From an uncultured Porphyromonadaceae bacterium (GTDB lineage: Bacteria > Bacteroidota > Bacteroidia > Bacteroidales > Muribaculaceae), in NCBI GenBank assembly GCA_900546835.1, contig UREH01000073.1, positions 1 through 11,346 on the forward strand: a stretch of DNA of 11,346 bases, in the 5' to 3' direction. Positions 5,706-11,346 of the stretch are shown here, piece by piece (positions within the stretch are counted from its first letter, which is position 1; every line of letters starts with the position of its first letter). The notes beneath the pieces were generated by a model. That model had not been told where the DNA came from. It saw only the letters and a list, made by a program, of their open reading frames with translations, and did no database searches. Both the position numbers and the translations under genes were made by a program.

Positions 5706-8147
5706 TTATATAAACAGATTGACATTGGACGCCTCCGCCCGGTTCATGTATGTTGCAACTCCTCCGATGGTAACATTGTCGATAAGTTCCTCTTTCGAGA
5801 TTCCCATCACGTCCATAGACATCTGACACGCGATAAATTCCACACCATTGGCTACGGCCATATCCCTTAGAGTTTCAAGCGACTCGATATTCTTCCGTTT
5901 CATTATATGGCGCATCATTCTTGAGCCGATGCCGAGCATATTCATCTTTGAAAGTTTGAGCTTCCGAGAACCGGACGGAAGCATCCTGTCGAACATGCGT
6001 CCGAAAACATCTTTCTTCGTTTGGGGCTTTTGGTCTTTCTTTATGGCATTGAGACCCCAGAACGTGAAGAATATGGTTGTCTTCTCGCCCGTGGCGGCGG
6101 CTCCGTTAGCAAGGACGAAGGTTGCCAGAGCCTTGTCAAGGTCATCGCTGAAGAGAATAAAGGACTTTCCTTTGCCTTTGTCTGATGTTTGTCTTGCCAC
6201 TATTCCGGAATTTCCTTTTTCAACTGTTATGGTGTTTATGCCTTTCGCAGTTTCATGTGAAATAAAATTGTTGCCGGTTGATTCGCACCATGCTTGCGCG
6301 TCGCGGGCAAATCCAGGGTCGGTTGCCTCAATCAGTATCCTCTCGCCAACGGCTGAATCTTCAACTGCCTGTTTGAGTTTCATTATCGGGCCGGGACATG
6401 ACAATCCGCATGCATTGATGCGCGTAACCGAGGTTTTGCTGGGAGCTGTTGCCGTCGGGAGAGTATGAGTATCGGTTGGATTGGGCGGACTGTCAGGCAA
6501 TGAGGCCGTGGCATCACGATAGGTCTTTATGCCGCCAATAAGGTTGCGGACATTATTGAAGCCTCGCTGACGTAGAATATTCGAGGCAAGATAACCGCGG
6601 AGTCCCACACCGCAGTAGAGCACAACAGGTTTGTCGGCAGGGATGCGGTCCAACTGCGCGCGCATATCATCCAAAGGAATGTTGACGGCACCTTCAATCG
6701 CGCCTGTGGCAAATTCATCCGGAGTGCGGACATCAATCAAAGTGATTGTCTTTTTGTCCATATCCCGTAATTCGCGCCAATAAATAGGGGTCATACGGTC
6801 GGTAAGTATGTTTTGTGCGACATATCCTGCAAGGGCGACGGGGTCCTTGGCTGATGAATATGGCGGAGCATAGGCGTGTTCCGTTCGCGTAAGGTCATAG
6901 ATTGTGCCATTGTTCTTTATGACTTGTGCGAAAAGATCAATACGTTTGTCAACCCCTTCATAACCCACAATCTGTGCGCCGAGCAAGCGGCCTGAATCCG
7001 GGGAGAAAATCACTTTTATGGTCATCGGGGTTGCTCCGGGATAATAGCCGGCATGTGAGTTGGGATGGATTGTTGCCGTAAGATATGGAACGCCGTCCTG
7101 TTTAAGCCGTTTGGCCGCCATCCCCGTTGCCGCTATTGTAAGGTCGAACACCTTTGCGACGGAAGTGCCTATCGCTCCTTCATATTTTTCCTTATCGCCG
7201 AATACCATATTGTCGGCAACGATTCTTGCCTGACGGTTGGCAGGACCTGCAAGATAGTTCATCCACGGCTTCCCGTCAATTGGATGGGGAAATTCTATCG
7301 CATCTCCTACGGCATATATGTCCGCATCGGATGTGCGCAGGTATTCGTTGACTGTTATGCCTCCCCTTTGTCCTGTCGCAAGACCCGTTTTAAGGGCGAG
7401 GGCGTTGGCCGGACGCACACCTATTGACAATATCACAATATCCGCCATCGCTTTTTCTCCGGAGGCAAAGCTGATCTCGATGGAGTCGTTCCTGCTTTCA
7501 AACCCCGTGACAGCAGTTTTTAGAAAAAGACTTACTCCCTTTTGAATAAGGTGTTGGTGTACCATTGATGCCAATGAATAGTCAATCGGAGCCATAACTT
7601 GATCCGACATCTCCACCACGGATACATGTGCGCCAGTCTCATGTAGGTTTTCTGCCATTTCTAGACCGATGAAGCCACCGCCGATAACAATTGCCCGGCG
7701 GACATTGTGTGTCGCCATATACTGCTTTATCGCATCGGTATCGGCTACATTCCGCAACGTGAAGATTCCAGGCAGGTCAATTCCCGGCAGGTCGGGACGA
7801 AATGGAACAGCACCCGGCGACAATAGAAGCCGATCGTAACTTTCTTCATATATTTTCCGATCAGATGTTCTGACTTCAACTGTCTTTCGGTCGGGACAGA
7901 TGGCTGTGACTTCCGAATTTGTCCTGACATCAATTGCAAATCTCTGTCTGAACGCCTCCGGGGTCTGCACAAGCAGTTTGTCCCTGTCCTCTATTGTTCC
8001 CCCGATGTAATACGGAAGTCCACAGTTGGCATAGGAGATATGTTCCCCTTTTTCAAAAAGTATGATTTCGTCGTGTTCCGCTATCCTGCGGATTCTGGCT
8101 GCGGCAGTAGCTCCACCGGCCACTCCGCCCACTATGAGATGTTTCAT
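5706..8147 (-). CDS. Four-domain CoA-disulfide reductase-rhodanese-TusA-DsrE fusion
   Basis: This 813-residue fusion handles low-molecular-weight disulfides and sulfane sulfur. Residues 1-450 are a class III flavin disulfide reductase of the CoA-disulfide/polysulfide reductase type. They include the FAD motif GGVAGGATAAARIRR (7-21), the single redox cysteine Cys42 in YANCGLPYYIGG, the NAD(P)H motif GGGFIGLEMAENL (156-168), a second FAD motif DIYAVGDA (276-283) and the HAYAPPYSSAKDP stretch. Residues 455-545 are a rhodanese with Cys512 in YCGVGLRG. Residues about 574-645 are a TusA/SirA sulfur carrier with ACGLSCPGP (Cys580 and Cys584). Residues about 660-813 are a DsrE-like domain with Cys774 in ACQMSMDVMG. 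All active cysteines are present. A proline/threonine-rich linker (551-570) separates the rhodanese and TusA domains. The gene is divergent from an OxyR-like regulator and shares its control region. The physiological substrate is not fixed by the sequence. Confidence 0.95.
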   Translation of the reverse strand: MKHLIVGGVAGGATAAARIRRIAEHDEIILFEKGEHISYANCGLPYYIGGTIEDRDKLLVQTPEAFRQRFAIDVRTNSEVTAICPDRKTVEVRTSDRKIYEESYDRLLLSPGAVPFRPDLPGIDLPGIFTLRNVADTDAIKQYMATHNVRRAIVIGGGFIGLEMAENLHETGAHVSVVEMSDQVMAPIDYSLASMVHQHLIQKGVSLFLKTAVTGFESRNDSIEISFASGEKAMADIVILSIGVRPANALALKTGLATGQRGGITVNEYLRTSDADIYAVGDAIEFPHPIDGKPWMNYLAGPANRQARIVADNMVFGDKEKYEGAIGTSVAKVFDLTIAATGMAAKRLKQDGVPYLTATIHPNSHAGYYPGATPMTIKVIFSPDSGRLLGAQIVGYEGVDKRIDLFAQVIKNNGTIYDLTRTEHAYAPPYSSAKDPVALAGYVAQNILTDRMTPIYWRELRDMDKKTITLIDVRTPDEFATGAIEGAVNIPLDDMRAQLDRIPADKPVVLYCGVGLRGYLASNILRQRGFNNVRNLIGGIKTYRDATASLPDSPPNPTDTHTLPTATAPSKTSVTRINACGLSCPGPIMKLKQAVEDSAVGERILIEATDPGFARDAQAWCESTGNNFISHETAKGINTITVEKGNSGIVARQTSDKGKGKSFILFSDDLDKALATFVLANGAAATGEKTTIFFTFWGLNAIKKDQKPQTKKDVFGRMFDRMLPSGSRKLKLSKMNMLGIGSRMMRHIMKRKNIESLETLRDMAVANGVEFIACQMSMDVMGISKEELIDNVTIGGVATYMNRAEASNVNLFI

Positions 8148-8171
8148 ATCAATTGTTTATCATTTTTTTTG

Positions 8172-8203
8172 CAAAGGTAAAGTGCCTTTTATAGACCGAC
8201 AAC
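8172..8203 (-). promoter_or_regulatory. Promoter of the sulfur-transfer fusion gene
   Basis: On the minus strand the -7 element TACCTTTG (8172-8179) matches TAnnTTTG. A -33 element GTTG (8200-8203, three of four bases of TTTG) sits exactly 20 bases upstream. The expected transcript start near 8167 leaves a leader of about 20 bases before the ATG at 8147. Confidence 0.65.
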
Positions 8204-8237
8204 AGATTTTTACTATCTTTGCATAGACAAAAGCTAT
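8202..8237. promoter_or_regulatory. Candidate OxyR-type operator between the divergent genes
   Basis: The sequence reads ACAG-N7-CTAT-N6-ATAG-N7-CTAT, with elements at 8202-8205, 8213-8216, 8223-8226 and 8234-8237. The E. coli OxyR site is four ATAG/CTAT elements in the order ATAG-N7-CTAT-N7-ATAG-N7-CTAT. Fifteen of the sixteen element bases match; one spacer is a base short. The site would sit at about -35 to -70 for the fusion gene (activator position) and across the start of the regulator's own transcript (repressor position). That placement fits an autorepressing activator. Confidence 0.55.
8214..8221 (+). promoter_or_regulatory. Putative -7 promoter element for the OxyR-like regulator
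   Basis: TATCTTTG fits TAnnTTTG and lies 23 bases before the ATG at 8245. The -33 region is poor (only TTTT at 8187-8190, 23 bases upstream). The element lies inside the candidate operator, which would suit negative autoregulation. Confidence 0.5.
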
Positions 8238-8244
8238 TGATGAT

Positions 8245-9171
8245 ATGACAATACAGCAACTTCAATACATTATAGCCGTAGATAAGTTCCGTAGCTTTGC
8301 AAAGGCCGCGGACTATTGCGGCATCACACAACCTACGCTCAGCAAAATGGTTGCAAATCTTGAGGAAGAGCTGGATGTGAGAATTTTCGACAGGAGCAAC
8401 AGGCATGTATCGCCGACAGATACGGGCACCCGGATAATAGAGCTGGCAGTCAAGGCTGTGTCCGATACAGAGCGGATTATCGCTTTGGTCAATGAAACAA
8501 AGAGCACACTGACGGGAGGACTCCACATGTCGGTAGGACCAAGTATCGCGCCGTACATTCTACCGGATTTTATCAGAATTTATGGAACGGAATATCCCGA
8601 TGTAGAACTGTCTATTGAAGAACTACGGATCGAGAATATGTTTGAAGCACTACTTTTGGGTAGTGTCGACGTTGCTATCGCCATAGGCGGAGCGAAAAGA
8701 AAAGATATTCTTGAAATTCCGCTTTACACGGAACCGTTTATGGTATACCTGTCAGAACATTGTATAAGGAAACTGCCGTCATTCACTCCCGAACAGCTCA
8801 GTCATGAGGGTATGTGGGTGATGAAGGAGGCCCAATGCCTTAGGGAAAGTGCTTTCAGTTTCTGCAAAGCCCGGGAAACGGGTAAGCGTATCTATGAGGC
8901 TGGGAATATCGAAACGCTTGTAAGGGTTGTGGATGCAAACGGAGGTTTTACCATTATTCCTGAAATGCACCTCCCGCTTCTCAGTGAGCGTCAGCGGCAG
9001 AATGTAAGGCCACTGACAGGAGATTGCATGAGTATGCGTAAGGTATCCATGTACATACGCCATGATTATGTAAGGACTAAGGTGCTTAACAGTATTGTCG
9101 CAACTATGATAAAGGTTGTTCCGAAACGTATGTTAGACCCTTTTGTACTGAAAGGAGAAATACGCCTGTGA
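8245..9171 (+). CDS. oxyR: OxyR-like LysR-family redox regulator
   Basis: This 308-residue protein has the LysR architecture: an N-terminal winged helix-turn-helix (about 1-60, with SFAKAADYCGITQPTLSKMVANLEEEL in several parts at 17-43) and a periplasmic-binding-protein-like effector domain (about 90-300). Cys198 and Cys207 in the segment QCLRESAFSFC correspond in spacing and surroundings to the redox pair Cys199 and Cys208 of E. coli OxyR (HCLRDQAMGFC). It should therefore form a regulatory disulfide in response to peroxide or other thiol oxidants. It is transcribed divergently from the CoA-disulfide reductase fusion across a gap that contains an OxyR-like operator, so that gene is a probable target. 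Length is normal for the family. The OxyR assignment rests on these cysteines; a paralogue tuned to sulfane sulfur or disulfide stress is possible. Confidence 0.92.
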   Translation: MTIQQLQYIIAVDKFRSFAKAADYCGITQPTLSKMVANLEEELDVRIFDRSNRHVSPTDTGTRIIELAVKAVSDTERIIALVNETKSTLTGGLHMSVGPSIAPYILPDFIRIYGTEYPDVELSIEELRIENMFEALLLGSVDVAIAIGGAKRKDILEIPLYTEPFMVYLSEHCIRKLPSFTPEQLSHEGMWVMKEAQCLRESAFSFCKARETGKRIYEAGNIETLVRVVDANGGFTIIPEMHLPLLSERQRQNVRPLTGDCMSMRKVSMYIRHDYVRTKVLNSIVATMIKVVPKRMLDPFVLKGEIRL

Positions 9172-9507
9172 GACCTAATTGGCAACGAGAAAAGATGTGA
9201 AGAAATAGCCCAAAATAGATTATTGAATTTGTAATTTTGGCATTTCTGTATTCCACCGTTTTTGATTATTTTTGTACGTGAAGTTACAAAATTGAAGATT
9301 TGGAAACGCAAAAATCCACTACGGGAAGTCTCCGGCAGGTGTACTTCTCGAGATTGTAATAGGTAAAAACAGACAAATGAATGTAGTTGAAAATTTTTTA
9401 ACACGGATTAAAAATCGCAAAATCATTTGCCATGACTTTTCACCAACTTCCACGAAAGTACACGTTTAGTACCCAGCCATCTACAAACGGTTCTGTAAAT
9501 CAGTTGA
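9172..9507. other. AT-rich stretch without a supportable gene
   Basis: No convincing gene is present. Two further plus-strand matches to the -7 consensus occur: TAATTTTG at 9232-9239, and TATTTTTG at 9267-9274 with a TTTC 20 bases before it. A 30-codon frame (ATG at 9377, stop at 9467-9469) has no recognisable product. The region is clearly more AT-rich than aroE after it. It might be a spacer or the decayed remnant of something inserted or lost. Confidence 0.5.
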
Positions 9508-9539
9508 TTTGTCCAAATCCGAAAAAAATTGTAATTTTG
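9508..9539 (+). promoter_or_regulatory. Full consensus Bacteroidetes promoter for aroE
   Basis: TTTG (9508-9511), 20 bases, then TAATTTTG (9532-9539) match both elements of the primary Bacteroidetes promoter exactly. Transcription should start near 9543-9546, giving a leader of about 130 bases before the chosen aroE ATG. This is the clearest promoter in the window. Confidence 0.8.
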
Positions 9540-9551
9540 CATGTCGTCCCG

Positions 9552-9660
9552 ACGGCATGATGCCGTAGCGGCTGGCGGGGTGCTCGTGGCGAGTTGTCCC
9601 TCCGCGGCCGTGAGGCCATTGGAAAGGTAAGTTTAAGGGTTGACGCAACGATAGCGTTTT
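9552..9660 (+). promoter_or_regulatory. Structured 5' leader of aroE (three to four hairpins)
   Basis: The leader is abruptly GC-rich and folds into consecutive hairpins. ACGGC/GCCGT (9552-9566, loop ATGAT) competes with GCCG/CGGC (9562-9572). Next, GCGGGG (9575-9580) pairs with CTCCGC (9600-9605) around an inner CTCG-TGG-CGAG helix (9583-9593). Then GGCC-GTGA-GGCC (9606-9617) is closed by a GNRA-type tetraloop. A weak ACGC/GCGT helix followed by TTTT (9643-9660) comes before the start codon. I do not recognise a known riboswitch. It could be an attenuator, a protein-binding leader or a small RNA upstream of aroE. Confidence 0.45.
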
Positions 9661-9676
9661 AAAACACGTGCAATTG

Positions 9677-10444
9677 ATGAAAAAGGTAAAAGAAAAACTT
9701 TACGGACTCATAGGGTATCCGTTGGGCCATTCGTTCTCACAGAATTATTTCAACAGCAAATTCGAGGCGGAAGGCATCAGCGCACGCTACATGAATTTCG
9801 AGCTGCCCGACATCGGCGACCTGATGGAGGTGCTGTCTGAACATCCGAACCTCGACGGCCTCAACGTGACAATCCCATACAAGGAGCAGGTGATGGCTTA
9901 TCTCGATGACATCGACCCGGTGGCTCAACGCATCGGAGCCGTAAATGTGATTCAGATTTTGCGCGGCAAGTCCGACAGCGATATGCGCCTTGTCGGCTTC
10001 AACAGCGATATCGCTGGCTTCACCAACTCAATCCGTCCGTTTCTGCGCCCGTATCATAAGGCCGCTCTCGTACTCGGCACCGGAGGTGCCTCCAAGGCCA
10101 TCTGCTGCGGCCTTGAGGACCTCGGCATAAAGCCCCAGCTCGTGTCGCGCACGCCGCGCGAGGGGGTTATAGGTTATTCCGATCTTACTCCCGAGGTGAT
10201 GGAGAGCCACAAGGTGATAGTCAACACCACACCGCTGGGTATGTATCCTCATGTCGACGAATGTCCTGACATTCGATATAATTGTCTCACTCCCGAGCAT
10301 CTCTGCTACGACCTGCTCTACAACCCTGACGTCACGCTCTTCATGAAACGCGCCGCCGAGCATGGCGCCGTGGTGAAAAACGGCCTGGAAATGCTTATGC
10401 TTCAGGCATTCGAATCGTGGGAAATCTGGACCGCGCGAAAATAG
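9677..10444 (+). CDS. aroE: Shikimate dehydrogenase
   Basis: This 255-residue enzyme reduces 3-dehydroshikimate to shikimate with NADPH in aromatic amino acid biosynthesis. The shikimate-binding GHSFS motif (17-21, with Ser19 and Ser21) is present. So are the catalytic Lys69 in NVTIPYK and Asp111 in NSD, the Rossmann motif GTGGASKA (134-141), SRT (157-159), NTTPLGMYP (183-191) and Gln243 near the C-terminus, which matches the family's substrate-contacting Gln. I chose the ATG at 9677. The frame is also open to a GTG at 9668 and a TTG at 9674, but these add only three residues and an ATG is the better start. A consensus promoter and a structured leader lie upstream. The yeiH-like gene follows 44 bp later and comEC after that, so the three are probably co-transcribed. 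Confidence 0.96.
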   Translation: MKKVKEKLYGLIGYPLGHSFSQNYFNSKFEAEGISARYMNFELPDIGDLMEVLSEHPNLDGLNVTIPYKEQVMAYLDDIDPVAQRIGAVNVIQILRGKSDSDMRLVGFNSDIAGFTNSIRPFLRPYHKAALVLGTGGASKAICCGLEDLGIKPQLVSRTPREGVIGYSDLTPEVMESHKVIVNTTPLGMYPHVDECPDIRYNCLTPEHLCYDLLYNPDVTLFMKRAAEHGAVVKNGLEMLMLQAFESWEIWTARK

Positions 10445-10488
10445 TCTGAAAGCAACATAGCCAGTCAAAAAAAATTACAACAGTCGCA

Positions 10489-11142
10489 ATGAACAACTTC
10501 GGACGCTACGTCTACATCCTCGCTATCATGCTGATTGCCTTCCCCTTTCAGGCATTTGGCATATCTGATTTCATAACTCCCGCGCTTGCGCTTTTCGCCG
10601 GACTCGTGTTCGCGCTGATATTTCCCATGCCGTTTCCGAAATTCAATAAGAAAGGCTCGAAATATCTTCTTCAGGCTTCGGTGGTCGGACTTGGATTCGG
10701 CATGAACGTCGTCACGGCGCTGAAAAGCGGCTCCGAGGGCATGATGTTCACCATCGTGTCGGTAATCGGCGTGATGGCGTTCGGAATTCTGATCGGCATG
10801 TGGATGCATCTCAACCGCAAGACCGCCTATCTGATTTCGTCGGGCACGGCGATATGCGGCGGAAGCGCTATCGCTGCCGTCGGTCCGGTTCTGAAGGCCG
10901 ACGACCACGAAATGGCCGTTTCGCTAGGCGTAATCTTCATACTCAACGCCATAGCGCTGTTCATCTTTCCTCCGATAGGCCACTATTTCGGGATGACTCA
11001 GGCGCAGTTCGGAACCTGGGCCGCTTCTCCTGGCCATACTCCTGTGGATTATCATCGGTGTGTCGAGTTTTATGGTAGTGATGAACACTATCGACTGATC
11101 CGGCAGTTCCGTATCCATTCTCAACCTCTCTCAAACCATTGA
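10489..11142 (+). CDS. yeiH: YeiH-family putative sulfate exporter, probably broken by an internal deletion and frameshift
   Basis: The open frame has 217 codons, but only about the first 178 residues look like the family (UPF0324/YeiH membrane proteins, usually about 320-350 residues and annotated as putative sulfate exporters). That part has repeated membrane segments (for example 7-24, 29-48, 86-104, 143-162) and the signature SSGTAICGGSAIAA (117-130). After FGTWAA (174-179) the frame changes to a polar, histidine- and arginine-rich tail unlike any membrane segment. The +1 frame from about 11021 instead reads as a hydrophobic C-terminal helix. Roughly 120-140 residues of the middle appear to be missing, with the two ends joined out of frame. 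Function is therefore doubtful. The family's transport substrate is itself not well established. It lies between aroE and comEC on the same strand. Confidence 0.8.
   Translation: MNNFGRYVYILAIMLIAFPFQAFGISDFITPALALFAGLVFALIFPMPFPKFNKKGSKYLLQASVVGLGFGMNVVTALKSGSEGMMFTIVSVIGVMAFGILIGMWMHLNRKTAYLISSGTAICGGSAIAAVGPVLKADDHEMAVSLGVIFILNAIALFIFPPIGHYFGMTQAQFGTWAASPGHTPVDYHRCVEFYGSDEHYRLIRQFRIHSQPLSNH
11021..11098 (+). pseudogene. Out-of-frame C-terminal remnant of the YeiH-like gene
   Basis: In the +1 frame relative to the gene before it, this segment encodes LLLAILLWIIIGVSSFM and a few more residues, then stops with TGA at 11096-11098. A leucine-rich PLLLA-type segment leading into one last membrane helix is typical of YeiH-family C-termini. 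It ends 56 bases before the comEC start. I read it as the true 3' end of yeiH, separated from the 5' part by a deletion near 11020-11026. It could instead be the end of a different small membrane protein. Confidence 0.65.
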
Positions 11143-11154
11143 ATTCAGTCGGAA

Positions 11155-11302
11155 ATGAGCGTCAGGCGCCCCATATTGCCATCGATGCCGGCCCTCGGTG
11201 CTCTCGCGGCGCTGGTGGCCGGCATTTTAGCGGAATATTTTACCGAGGGTGCGGTGGTATGGCTGACCGTGGGCACCGTGGCTGCTACGCTAATCGCTTA
11301 CG
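11155..11302 (+). CDS. comEC: ComEC N-terminus (DNA-uptake channel protein), cut by the contig end
   Basis: An ATG at 11155 opens a frame whose first 49 codons are genomic. MSVRRPILPSMPAL is followed by the hydrophobic GALAALVAGILAEYF and a second hydrophobic stretch (VVWLTVGTVAATLIAY). This resembles the start of ComEC/Rec2 proteins, which form the inner-membrane channel for single-stranded DNA uptake: an RP-x-LP start, then paired helices before the DUF4131/OB region. Full-length proteins are about 650-750 residues, so only a small fraction is seen. From 11303 the bases are adapter, and any residues after Tyr49 (for example SYTHLTLPT) are artefacts. The assignment rests on a short piece plus its position after aroE and yeiH. 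Confidence 0.6.
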
Positions 11303-11346
11303 CTGTCTCTTATACACATCTGACGCTGCCGACGATATGCAGTGTG
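11303..11346. other. Illumina Nextera adapter contamination (not genomic)
   Basis: 11303-11321 is CTGTCTCTTATACACATCT, the Tn5 mosaic end in the read-through orientation. It is followed directly by GACGCTGCCGACGA (11322-11335), which completes the Nextera read-1 adapter. The next eight bases, TATGCAGT (11336-11343), occupy the i5 index position and are the reverse complement of the standard index ACTGCATA. The final GTG begins the adapter's flow-cell segment. All 44 bases fit without a mismatch. Confidence 0.98.

Noticed and set aside
9377..9469. A 30-codon frame after the OxyR-like gene
   Set aside because: It is too short, has no recognisable motif, and the AT-rich sequence gives such frames by chance.
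9541..9630. A 29-codon frame (ATG at 9541, TAA at 9628-9630) that could be a leader peptide for aroE
   Set aside because: The predicted transcript start (about 9543-9546) falls on or after the ATG, and the peptide has no run of aromatic residues as expected for aromatic-pathway attenuation. The bases are better explained by RNA hairpins.

Overview
The window looks like a draft contig from a gut-type member of the Bacteroidales, probably near Muribaculaceae. The support is several sites matching the Bacteroidetes primary promoter (TTTG, about 20 bases, TAnnTTTG), an SPFH/NfeD pair, a Bacteroidales-style CoA-disulfide-reductase/rhodanese/TusA/DsrE fusion, and an SLC45-type sugar transporter. 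The family placement is inference; no rRNA or other taxonomic marker is present. The last 44 bases are not genomic: they are Illumina Nextera adapter plus an i5 index. The right edge is therefore an untrimmed assembly end, and the left edge breaks in a 9-bp tandem repeat.

Layout. Positions 1-136 hold a 9-bp minisatellite, and 137-442 hold no gene I can defend. From 443 to 8147 all genes are on the minus strand. An nfeD-qmcA pair (2022 down to 506) has its own promoter motif and a hairpin after it. A likely nfo-MFS-lipoprotein unit (5428 down to 2154) ends at a strong hairpin at 2098-2130. An 813-residue sulfur-transfer/flavoprotein fusion follows at 8147 down to 5706. It is transcribed divergently from an OxyR-like LysR regulator (8245-9171, plus strand). 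The 97-bp gap between these two holds back-to-back promoters and a near-match to the OxyR operator. After a gene-poor, AT-rich stretch, a well-formed promoter and a GC-rich leader with three predicted hairpins precede aroE. Next come a YeiH-family transporter gene that appears internally deleted and frameshifted, and the first 49 codons of comEC, which is cut off by the adapter.

How the genes may work together. The best-supported circuit is redox and sulfur control: an OxyR-type regulator keeping both redox cysteines next to a persulfide/CoA-disulfide enzyme with thiol-active domains. NfeD and QmcA form a conserved membrane-scaffold pair. The nfo gene (base-excision repair) and aroE (shikimate pathway) are housekeeping genes. 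The transporter between nfo and the lipoprotein carries an unusual domain of about 190 residues in a loop predicted to face the periplasm. That domain is the most novel protein-level feature here.
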